DNA of 64,000 nt, taken from NCBI GenBank assembly GCA_020631735.1, contig CM036221.1, positions 11,513,381 to 11,577,380 on the forward strand, in the 5' to 3' direction. The notes below the pieces were generated by a model. It saw nothing but the letters and a program-made list of their open reading frames with translations. It did no database searches and was not told where the DNA came from. Each line of letters begins with the position of its first letter. The first letter of the stretch is position 1. Made by a program: the position numbers and the translations under genes. Below, in pieces: positions 12,577 to 22,894 of this stretch. This stretch comes from Saccharum officinarum (lineage: Eukaryota; Streptophyta; Magnoliopsida; Poales; Poaceae).

Positions 12577-15484
12577 TTAGTCCAGTCGATCTTCTCTGGT
12601 AACTATTGGGCGTTTTGGATGCCTATCGATCCGCTCTGTCACACTCCTGACCTCTTCTTCGTTGATGTCACCGTACAGCTCCACTTTCCTCAGCCTGGTG
12701 AGGTTGTTGATTCCACGAATGCGCCGTCGGCGCCAACAGCCTAAGGCCAGTGAGAGCGTCTCTAGATAAGGTGCTCCCCCCTGCTGGAAGGTGATCCTAA
12801 AAAGTGTGTCTATGTTATCTACAACCAGTTGCCTCAGACTCACAAACTGGTGTCTTTCAAGACATAGCACTTTCCCTGTGTACGAAAAGCGGTAGAGCTT
12901 GAGAGACACGAGGCTGCGAAGGTTTCCCAACACATCAACCATATCATCTCCGAGGTAGGTCTCTCGGAGTGACAGAGTGGTCAGGCTGTGGAGGGAATGA
13001 GGGATGAGATCCATGGAGGCAGCACACTTAGCTTTCCCATCAAGTGCAGGCTCTGAAGGTGTCTAGGGGGTGACCTTTCAAGATCCTTGTCATTGCTCAA
13101 GAAGCTAAGCTGTGGGTACTCATTGCCGCTATGTGCATACTGCATGATTGACAGGGAGAGAAGGGAGCTGCTCAGCTTGCTCAAGGAGCTGCCAAAGGAC
13201 TCCCATGTTGCTCCATGCACCTTCTGCATAACACAGAGTCTGGTTAGGTGCTCCAGCTTCTCCACCTCGCGTAGCGCATTGGGGCTTCTTTCAACGTCGA
13301 GGAAAGAGATCCTCTGAAGCGCTCTCATGCTGCTAAACCCAGGTGGCATCACCACAGCTGTGTCGTAGTCGAAATGCTTCACGCTGTGCGACCTGGTGTA
13401 GTACCTTATCCACCTGCCAGCAGATGGTTCAGATTCTGCAGCCGTGTGATGCTCCTGGGCAAGACTCTCACTGAAGTTTGCCTCACGTCCAGCGTCACCA
13501 CTGCATTGAGCTCCCCTATCTTGTTTGGCAGCTGTGGCGGTATGGTTGTGCCTCTGAGGCTCAGGTACCTCAGCAGATGGAGTCTGCAGATGTCCTTGAG
13601 ATCCTTTTTACTCAACCAGCGGCACCCCTGGAGATCTAAGACCCTCAAAAGTGTCATGTCGGTGAAAGTGATGGTAGCTAGTGGTCTCTCTGTGGCTGTG
13701 CTGCCCAGGATTGTCAAAGAACGGACATTGGGTAGGTTTCTACTGGACAGGCTGCTGCTATTATTGCAGCAACCGACCTGGATGGAAAGCCGCCGAACCT
13801 TGTCATGCCCTATTGTGTCGTTGCGCTGGTGGGTCGTCTTCCCAACAAACGAAACGAAATTCTCTTGGATACATTTGGCGGTGATGACGTCCAGCATTAT
13901 GTCATGGACCTTGAAACTCCTGACCTCACCACTGCTGCTCAGCTATTCAGGAGTCACGATGCTTCTACTAACAATCTCATCAAAGCAACTGTGAACAGCC
14001 TCTTCCAAGCTCAAGCTGCTATGCGCCGCTGCACCGACGAAGCCTTCCGCTGCCCATCTCCTGACAAAGGCTCCTCTTCTGATCACGTGATCCTCCGGGA
14101 AGACACTCAGGTATAGGAAGCAAGCTTTCAGATGGTATGGCAGATCATCGTAGCTGAGGGAGAGTACCCTTCTCATCCCCTCTAAAGCTGGGTTTGTTTC
14201 CAACTCAGAAGGTATCCTCTTGATTACTCCTTGCCAATCTGCCACTGTCTTATGTTTCCTTTGAGCCAGCATTCCTCCTATACTCACTATGGCTAGAGGC
14301 AGATTCTTGCATTTCTCCAATATGGCGTCACAGACTTCCTTAAAATGATCATACTCGCATGGACATTGCTCTGATCCGAACACTGTCTTGAATAGTAACT
14401 TCTTGGAATCTTCTGGGGTTAAGTGCTGCATTTTATGGATATGCTCACTGGATGATGCGCAGGAATTTGCAACCTGCTCATGACGTGTAGTGATGATTAT
14501 TCTGCTTCCCAACTCGTTGTTAGGGAATGCTGCTTTCAATCTTTCCCATGCATTCGGGCTCCACACATCATCAAGAATAATGAAGTACCTAAATACATAT
14601 GAAAAACAAATGCTTGTTAATAATTTAGGTATATATAGCTAGCTATACAAATATCAACTATGAGTTCACAATGACCCTTTGATTTTTTTGGGGGGACAAT
14701 AATAATCCAATTCAAAGTATATCAGGAACCCCCCATAGTGATATATGTATACATGATGAACAAAAAACTTGTTAGGAAAAGAAGTCGGCTCAAATTTATC
14801 TTTTCACTTTATTATGATATGTATGCAAGAAAAAAGTGCACATTTTTCTGATATGTTTAAACATACTCCATGTGACCATGTTGCAAGGTGTTTTCATGGG
14901 AAATTCTGTACATACGAATGATTAGTTTTGCATTGACATGCGAAGATCATGAGTTTTTGTCTTGGATAGATACAACTCTGATAGCATGTACATGAATATC
15001 TGAGTATATAAAATAACACTTGTGATATTTTTGAAAACTGATGGACAATTACTACCATAGAACAAGCCATCAACCGACAATGATAGTACAACTGGCAGTG
15101 ACAGATGGATTTTCACCCGATTCATGACTTTAATTGTCAGTGATAGATTATTTTGCGCAAAAGAATTCATAACTTCTTCATATGATCATCAGATCAAGAT
15201 AAACTTTATACTAAAATTATAGAGTTCAAAGATATCTAAAACTTTGTAGCTGATACTTTTTTAATTTGAAATGATTTACGTGTCCAAATATTTAATATAA
15301 GTTCTCGGATCAGATTTGAGATGGTTAACAATATCAAATGGAGAAAAAGTCAACATGAGAGTTGTAGTGCTCGACGAGCTTTACAACTTTGCAGCTAAGA
15401 ATTTTTTCATTTGAGATCATTTAGAGTATCAAATATGTAATATAAAATTCAAAATTATGTAGTTAAGAATAGCATCAGTTATAT

Positions 15485-15590
15485 AAGTGTTATGTAGCTC
15501 AACTGGTATAGGTGCTCGAGAGAACATTGAGGTCTCTTGGGTTTAAATCCTAGACTAGAAACACATGTTTTGTTCTTTTTATTACTTACC
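15485..15590 (+). mobile_element. tRNA-derived SINE-like sequence in NLR 1 intron 2
   Basis: TAGCTCAACTGG at 15495-15506 fits a Pol III A box with one mismatch. GGTTTAAATCC at 15540-15550 fits a B box with the two changes expected from CpG decay. The 33-bp spacing is tRNA-like. A T-rich tail (TTTTGTTCTTTTTATTAC) follows. The sequence cannot fold as an intact tRNA, so a SINE or tRNA relic is the best reading. Boundaries are approximate. Confidence 0.5.
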
Positions 15591-15606
15591 ACTGTGCCGA
15601 GTGTCT

Positions 15607-15943
15607 GATCCAAATCTGGCAGTGATGCCAAGTTTAGACCCAATAATGACATCAGTAATCCAGCGTAGTGAACTAATTCCAGGACCTAGCTAGTTCAACA
15701 ACTTATACATACTATATAATAAAACATATTTATAGTAAGACTGATATCTGTTGTGGATGTTTACCCACTTTCGGATCTAAATGATCTAGCAGTGACAACG
15801 AATTTAGATCCAGCAATGGTGTAATAATCTGGCAGACTGGCATAGTGAACTAATTCCAGGACCTAACTAGTTCAACAACTTATATATATACTATGTAATA
15901 AAACATATTTATAGTAAAACTGACATCTGCTGTGGATGCTTAC
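15607..15943. repeat. Two diverged tandem copies of a ~170-bp unit
   Basis: Unit 1 (15607-15773) and unit 2 (15774-15943) share long matching stretches, including TAGTGAACTAATTCCAGGAC and TAATAAAACATATTTATAGT. They lie inside the second intron of NLR 1. No coding potential is seen. Confidence 0.6.
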
Positions 15944-16983
15944 TAGATAATTATCAAAGATGTAATTAATCAATATAATGAACACGTACTGATCACTAGC
16001 AATTCTTCGGATCCCAATTTCAAATTCATTCAGCAATACAATCATGCATGTAGGATTTTAGTAATGATGAAAGAAATGGATAAGATAGCAGTAATATATA
16101 ACCTTTTATTTGCCAGGTGATGTCTGGATTTGTCAGTGAGGCGTGACGTATCCCAGAGCTCAATGCCTTGGAGGGGATCTTCGTCTTCCACCCTGGGTCT
16201 TGGAACAAGCTCTCTCACTATGGATTCCAAAAGCAGCCGCTCATCGTAGGTCTTGGACACTGTTATAAAGGCACGGCTTCCCATGCCACGCATCACCGCC
16301 GGGCTGTCATAAACAGCCTTGGCGAGGGTGGTCTTGCCCAGGCCACCGAAGCCGACGATGCAGATTACCCGAAGGCGGCCTCCGTCACTAGCAGAATCGT
16401 CGTCTAGCCATCCGATGATTTTGTCTCTGTCACTTTGCATTCCGACCAGCCGTGACTCGTCGCTGCCGCCGCCGCCGTGGAGGGCGGCTAGTACTGCAGG
16501 CGGCTGTCGGTTGCGATACACATCGGAGGAGTCGAAGAACAAGCTGCTGCTGCTGCTGCTCATGCTCACGGGCCTATAGTTTCTACTGCTGCTGGTCTCG
16601 GCATTGTCCAGCCTGTACCTCAGTCTCCGCTCGCTTACCTTGCGAGCATGAGATTTCAGGAACTTGATGTCACTGGCGAGCTTGTTCCGAACTTTTATTG
16701 TTCTCAAGAGGCTGACAAGCCTCGCCAGACGACCTGTTGAGTGCAGCTGCTTGCTCATCAGGTGGTGGTAGAAAATCTCGATGCAGTCATCTGCATCATA
16801 GCCGACCTCCCTCACCTGGTTCATCCAAGCCCTTGTCTGCAGGCACAGGCAAGGCAGCAATTAATTATTTTATTAAGTTCCGTTAGGAAATTATTAAACA
16901 GTCATTCATATAAACATATTCGTAGATTGTTTAGTGACACGTTGTTATAAATTAAGAAAATCCAGGTCATGTAGTGAAGTTAA

Positions 16984-17652
16984 GGCCCCTTTTGGTATTT
17001 GGTAGAGATTTTGGGACCGCTTCTAAAGCTATTTTTCAGCTTGATCTACCAAACAGGGGTGGGGCAAAGAGCTTCACATGTGAATCCCCCAAAACGCGCT
17101 CCGCTCTCACAGGCCAAGCACCCGCTTGCTCTGACACTGGTGGGCCCCGAGCGTGGGCATGGGCGCATGTGCCCTTAGGCCGGTGTGGGGAGGGGTGCGC
17201 CACTGGCGGCATGCGGGCGTGTGGAGGGCGTGCTCGCCGAGGCTCGGGTCGCCAGAGCGTGGGTGCTCGCCGGAGCGCACGGAGAGGCGCGAGCAGGGGT
17301 GGGTCGCCGAGACGCACGGACAGGCGTGCGCAGGGGTGGGTCGCCGAGGCGCGCGCGCGGCCGGCTCGCCAGACACCGGGTGGGTGCCCGGTGCTCGGAG
17401 TGCCGGGCTCGCGGCCGGACGCGCCTGAGGTCGGGGGAGCATGGCAAGCGCTTGGTGAATGAATGACCGGATAAGGAAGAAGAAATGATGGAAAAAAAAA
17501 AGAGAGAAGGGCATTATTATCATTTTGTTCGTTTTGCTTATAAGAAACTGTTTTACCTAACGGTCTACCAAAATAGCTTCAGCTTTACTTAGTGAGTTGT
17601 TTTTTAGCTAAAGCTAAGAAAAATTGCTTTACTAGTGAAACTAAACAAGCCC
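16984..17652. mobile_element. MITE-like element carrying a GC-rich minisatellite core, NLR 1 intron 1
   Basis: The left end GGCCCCTTTTGGTATTTG and the inverted right end GGGCTTGTTTAGTTTC resemble termini of grass DNA transposons. Further inside, a CTACCAAACAGG / CTACCAAAATAG theme recurs near both ends. The flanks are TAA and TTA, so a target duplication is not proven. The core (about 17090-17450) is strongly GC-rich, with degenerate repeats around GGGTGGGTCGCCGAG. It produces long overlapping open frames on both strands that I do not accept as genes. Confidence 0.45.
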
Positions 17653-19680
17653 TTACTTTGATGACCCCAACGGTATTCTTGGCCACATTCGCCGTGTCAT
17701 CCATGCCGCCGCGGTTTGCCAATATGTGACTGCCAATACACGGTGGTTCTATTTATATGTGTGCGTGCAGTGTCCCAAAACTTCATCTTTTGAAATACAT
17801 TTCAGAAAAGGTTAAACTCTTATTGCTAGTTCACGTAACAAACTACACATTTGTGCTCGACATTGCCTGTGGTTTTTCTCCTGCAAGGTGTTTCCATATA
17901 AATCTTGATGTTATCTCTTTGATTTGATATTTTCTTGCCTATAAAGTCACCATTTTGCTTGCTATTGTTACCTATTGCCCTTAGAACAGCATGCTCTTAA
18001 ACCAAAAAAAATAGACCATGAATTGAACTCAACGTCTTTGTTGTGGTTGTCATGTGTTTTTAATCTTGCATATGCTGCGCGTGAAAACAAGTGTTGATGG
18101 CGAAAATATGATCGAAGAGTTGAAGATGGATTGGAAAACACGTGCAAACAAGAAAAGAACAAAAATAATCAAATTTAGATGAAATTAGGTAAAATTTGCA
18201 AACTTCCTGAAAATCCGACCAAGGCAGGTCTTCTCAGGGTTTTTGCGACGGTCAATAAATGTCGTCCTAAGCCGTTTTTGACAGTGCGAACCCAGGCCAC
18301 TACTATATAAATGATTTTGCGAGACACTGTCAAATCATTAATAGAGGCGGTCACAAAATTCATTGTCTCCTAAAATACATGAGGATTTTTGGAAGCGGAC
18401 GTTTTATTTACGGAGTGGTAAAAAATTGCCTGCCTTCTAAAATGAAATTATGGATACGGGCCTTTTAAGAGGTTCACCTCTAAAAATAGCCATTTTTGAA
18501 GGCGGGCCTCTTCTGTTAATTGGACCAAATCCATTTGGCGCCCATTCAAGCCCACTTAGCAAACCCTAACTATTTATTATCCTTCCTCTCTACCTCACAC
18601 CCACGGACACATGCACGCCACCTCCCTCCTAGCCTCCTCCTCCTCTCTCTCCCTCTCTCTCTCTCCCCTGCAATGCTCCACCGGCCTTGGCAACACCACT
18701 AACGGTGCCCCCCCCCAACAACACTCGCGCGGAGGCGGTGGTCACACCACTGCTCCCAGCGGTGCTGGCGCGAAGGCGGAGGCGCGGCTGGCCGGCACGC
18801 TAGGCGGATCCATGGCGGCAGACGCGTCGACAATGCACGACCCAGATCCGATCAGTAGACCTAGTAGCAAGCTCAGCGATGGGTTTCTCTTTTTTTGTTT
18901 TTATTTATTTAAGTTTTTATTTATTTATTTTCGGAGGCGGGCATTTGGCCACCTCCGGGAAAACAGATTTACACAGGTGTCGAATCAGAGGTGGACTCGA
19001 TGCCCGTCTCCGGAAATCGTTCTTGACTGCCTGCAAAGTTCTCTTTGACCCAAAATCATGTTTTTTTTCCTTTGGAAACCCATCTGATCTCGGCCCGCGG
19101 AAAACTTGTAAATTACATTTAATTAAATGTTTTATTGGGATAAGATCACTTCTCTATTTATACGAGAGGAAACCATATATATCTGTAATTTTTATTTTCT
19201 ACCTCAAACTCTTCTAACCGCTTGCTTTCTAGTACTTCTCTCGATGAGATTTACCAGCGTTGCAGGTGGTCTTGCCGAGGCCAGAACACGCTCGCTGTGC
19301 ATCTTCCCGACGTGTTTTCTTCTCGAGAGTGGTTTTTTCGGACGATAGCGTCAACTCGGTCTCGTCGTTTTGTGTGGGCATGAGCGATCTAGCGCCAAAA
19401 CCATTCCTCGTGCATGCTGTCCATCTGACCTAGCCCTTTTGGCGATCTACTGTGATGCGTCAACTCATCCCATTTGGCAAAACAACCAAAAGAAGAAGCA
19501 TGAAGATGTTGGACTGCCACAATGCTCAAAACAAACTCATGAGCGCACCAATTAATTTTCGTAACGAAAAAATAATGACAGAACCAAACATGTTGACAGA
19601 CAGAAAGACAGAGAGTTGTGTGCGGGTGACGGCGGTGGTGTGGGAGGAGCTGAAGTTTAACTTTCAAGTATCACACGCAC
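17653..19680. other. Remainder of NLR 1 intron 1, repeat-derived
   Basis: AT-rich sequence with scattered motifs of a GAGGCGG type (about 18225-18960) and a pyrimidine-rich block at 18585-18670. Near 18300 a CACTACTA motif recalls a CACTA-transposon end, but no partner end was found. No gene is supported. Confidence 0.35.
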
Positions 19681-19884
19681 CAGTTGGTTCCGGCTGTCGT
19701 CGTCGCCGCTGCTGTCAAGGTCGCGGAGGCAGGCGGCCAAGCTGTCGAGCTCGTCCTTGAGCTCCTGGATCTCGTGCCGCAGGCCGCCGCCTAGGTACAT
19801 GTACCTATCGGCGACCATGTTGCCGAGCTTCCGCAGGAGGATGGCTCCGGCGCCTAGGGTGGCGCTAACTACGGCCGCTTCCAT

Positions 19885-20811
19885 CGCCTCGACCGCCCGG
19901 CGGTCAGATGGTATCCCGTTCGTTCCCGGACGGACAGACGACGTCCGGCACAGACCACGTACAGGCTCTTGGTCTGGATGACTAGCTATAGCGCTTTCAG
20001 CTTAAATTAGAAGCTAACTGATGTACTTTCTTAGAGCGACAATGAAGCTGCGACGAACCTACTGGTGGCCGGTGGCTGCTGCTGACTGCTGTGACTTCGT
20101 ACAGATCTAGAAAAAAAAACTGGATCCCACAGGTATTTTTGTTTCTCCTGTGACTTCGCACAGATCTAGAGGGTGCACATGGCATTGTTTTGGATCTTGA
20201 ACTAAGGAGTAGTAGAATAGTGACAAACTGCCCTCGTTTATATTTATATATTTAGATATATTTGTGTCAAGCATACATTGACCAACGTCTATTAAGGCAA
20301 TTAGCTGCCACAATGCAGCCCTTCTTTATGAGGGCTGCGCCTGCGCGGGAAGATTAGTTTCTTTGTTGAATCAAATTAGCAGCAGGTTGTAATAAGATCG
20401 GTGGCTAGCTGAAAGCCTGAAATAGTTTGCCTGACGCTTGTCAGTAAGACAGCTCCGCACTCGGGTCTGAATGAGACGCCCTGTGATGCTGGTAGGAACT
20501 AACAGGATCGCCAAAAAAAAAAAAAATTGGGATCACCGTCAGTGTGTGCTTCACAGGAAGCCGACATGACGCCATCTTCTGATAACATGAAGAACGCTAG
20601 AGACAATAGCTTCCAGTAGCATGTGGAAAGCGGAGCCCTTTTAATTTGATGTATATAGTGCATTAATAAAATTTACAATGTGCCGAGCCGCGTGACTTCC
20701 TCTCGGCAGTCCCTTGTTTAAATTAATTGGGAAGCTGATCTCAGTTAGGATATGTTCAGTTCGAGAAATTAAACCATTCTACTTTAAAATGAGGTGGCGC
20801 CGTGGTGCATC
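19885..20811. promoter_or_regulatory. Upstream region of NLR 1, with a 22-bp direct repeat
   Basis: This lies 5' of the minus-strand NLR 1 start codon. A 22-bp sequence occurs at 20090-20111 and again at 20149-20170 with a single mismatch (core ACAGATCTAGA). It could be a duplicated regulatory site or a small repeat. No core promoter element is identified. Confidence 0.35.
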
Positions 20812-20931
20812 TTAAGTCCATTTCCTAAATTTGATAGAATGACCCCATTTCCTAATTTTGATGGAATGACCTTTTGATGGAATGACCTGTTGAAAAATTG
20901 TCATTCTATCAAATTTAGGAAATGGACTTAA
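20812..20931. repeat. Perfect 31-bp inverted repeat with 58-bp loop
   Basis: 20812-20842 is the exact reverse complement of 20901-20931. The loop contains two degenerate copies of ATTTTGATGGAATGACC, themselves related to the arm sequence. It could be a foldback element or a small-RNA hairpin. No coding content. Confidence 0.75.
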
Positions 20932-21480
20932 CGATAGAGGTGGAGGTGAGATGATGCTGAGGACAAATTCACTAGTACCACTAATGGCTAATCCAATCCA
21001 CCTGCATTGAGGAAGATAATTTTGTGTATAAGGGAGTGGAGGCAGTGACTAGTGGCAGCGCTTGAAATGAAGATGACAACGAGTGTCTGGTGAAGGCTAA
21101 ATCGAGAGGTGATGGCGGAAAATGGGGATGTAATCGGGTTGACGTGCTGAAGGCCTCTATGAGGATGCAAGTCTAAGGAGCTTTGCCAAATTGATAAAAC
21201 TAATTTGCTTCCATTGATCATAAATATAAGTCAAGCTAGAAATATTCTAAGTCAAACTATCAATATCTAAAATCTTATATATATTGACAACATGATATTA
21301 CCTAATTAGACTCTCGGTATATAAAATACTTTATTAGTCTATAAATTCTTTGTTAAGATAATACCTTTTTGCATGTATATTGCCTGCCAAAGTTACTTGT
21401 TTTTACTTAAAACAACTTTAGGCTAGCCGAGCCAAAGCTGGAAGCAGCCTTTCCTCATCCCACACCTCATGCCAAATCAG

Positions 21481-21814
21481 GGGGTGTTTAGTTCCCAAAT
21501 TTTTTTTGGGTTTTACAGCGTTTGGACACGTGCATGGAGTACTAAACGTAGACGAAAAAAATTAATTGCACAGTTCTCAGGGAAATCGCGAGACGAATCT
21601 TTTAAGCCTAATTAGTCCATGAAAAGCCTTAAATTCTACAGTAACCAACATGTGCTAATGACGGATTAATTAGTATCATTAGATTCGTCTCGCAGTTTCC
21701 TGACGGGTTCTATAATTTGTTTTTTATTAGTATCCGAAAACCCCTCCAGACATCCTTCCGACACATCCGATTTGACACCCAAAAATTTTTTCATCCCACG
21801 AACTAAACACCCCT
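21481..21814. mobile_element. MITE with GGGGTGTTTAGTT inverted termini
   Basis: Terminal inverted repeat GGGGTGTTTAGTT at the left and its complement AACTAAACACCCC at the right. The interior (GAGACGAATCTTTTAAGCCT and later CAGTTTCCTGACGGGTTC) is closely shared with the element at 61706-62053, so both are one subfamily. No clear target duplication at this copy. Confidence 0.7.
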
Positions 21815-22349
21815 GCGAGATTTTACACCACCACCCAAAAAAAAGTTCAATGGCTTTGATTTATATTTGGATTTGGGATGGAAAAAATTACGCTAGTCAT
21901 GAACAGAGGGTTGCATTGGGCGATTACCATGTGTCAATACGTGTGTGCGTAAAGAGGCATTGGTAGGATTAGGGACCCATACCAACACAGAATTCCCTCC
22001 AGCGTAATCATGAACAAATTGAATGAAACGCAATTTTGTTCACTATCACATTTTAGTATGTTATACCACTTCTTGTGGCAGCTGTTTTAATTTCTCGCCA
22101 CAGTTTTAACATAACACTGTTTTCAAGATTTCAACCTCATGTATTATAGACTCAAAACTTTGTTGAAGTTTGCCTAAGCTGTGGCGAGGAATTTGTTTAC
22201 CTAAATTTTGACAAGAGGTTTGTCAATGTTGATAACCATCCAAACACGTTCTATGAGATATGTACCTGTCATGGTTAAAAAGTTATGAAACATGTGACCC
22301 CTCATCAACCATCATTCAGCAAGTGCAGTAGACTGTACACAACAACTCT

Positions 22350-22574
22350 GGATGTGTTTAGTTCGTGAAAAATTTTTGGTTTTGGCTACCGTAGCACTTT
22401 TGTTTGTATTTGTCGATTAGTGTCCAATCATGGACTAATTAGACTCAAAAGATTCGTCTCGTGGTTTTCTATCAAATTATATAATTAGTTTTTTTCGTCT
22501 ACATTTAATGTTCCATGCATATATCAAAGATTCGATATGACCGGGCTTGAAAATTTTTGGAACTAAACATGACC
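22350..22574. mobile_element. MITE, 225 bp, with 3-bp target duplication TCT
   Basis: Termini GGATGTGTTTAGTTCG and GGAACTAAACATGACC are inverted relatives. TCT flanks both sides (22347-22349, 22575-22577). The interior carries CCAATCATGGACTAATTAGA and GATTCGTCTCG, shared in either orientation with the other elements of this group. It lies about 320 bp upstream of the UFL1 start codon. Confidence 0.65.
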
Positions 22575-22894
22575 TCTTTGTAAAACCTCCTCATCCCCAT
22601 AAGCTACTGTACATCTGAGTCGCTAGTGTCCCTTCTTTGCACTTTGCAGTTGCAGGCAAGCGTTGCATCGGGCCCACTTGTCGGCCCTCCGCTGCAGCCC
22701 CAGATCCCCTTCCGTCTGTATTCCTACACACGCCGCTGTCATCCGCAGGGGCCCACCTGCCAGTCACAACTTCTCCCCCGCAGTTCGATCTCGCCGTCGC
22801 CGAAGCCTCCGCGTCTCCGGCGAGGCTGCGCGCGGGCGGCATCACGCCTTGCACTCGCCCGCGACGAGAGCGAGAGAGAGGGAGGGGGGCGGAG

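Larger units (their letters stand above)
12577..19884 (-). pseudogene. CC-NB-ARC-LRR disease resistance gene relic (NLR 1)
   Basis: Three exons on the minus strand: 19884-19681 (68 codons, Rx-type coiled coil, MEAAVVSATLGAGAILLRKL), 16836-16103 and 14588-12577. Junctions are clean: exon 1 ends in RNQL and exon 2 begins TRAWMNQVREVGYDADDCIE. Exon 2 has the P-loop VGFGGLGKTTLA. Exon 3 opens with kinase-2 YFIILDDVW, then RIIITTRHEQVA, KNLPLAIVSIGGML, HLKACFLYLSVFPED, the VHD variant of MHD (FKVHDIMLDV) and leucine-rich repeats to a TAA at 12579-12577. Family knowledge: such proteins are intracellular immune receptors. Three lesions block a full product: an in-frame TAG at 13945-13943 between VTPE and LSSSGEVRS (Tyr expected), a one-base frame loss near 13405, and an 8-bp near-tandem duplication near 12990. 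Intact length would be about 980 aa. Intron 1 (2.8 kb) and intron 2 (1.5 kb) are repeat-filled. Assembly error could explain the one-base loss, less easily the others. Confidence 0.85.

Noticed and set aside
16042..16102. Read-through extension of NLR 1 exon 2 past 16103
   Set aside because: A clear donor at 16102 joins in phase to the kinase-2 exon at 14588, restoring KRYFIILDDVW.
16974..17523. Several overlapping open frames on both strands
   Set aside because: They come from the GC-rich minisatellite in the MITE-like element; Arg/Ala/Pro-rich, no domain, no codon signal.
18225..19080. CACTA-type transposon in NLR 1 intron 1
   Set aside because: CACTACTA and GAGGCGG motifs are suggestive, but no matching second terminus or 3-bp target duplication was found.
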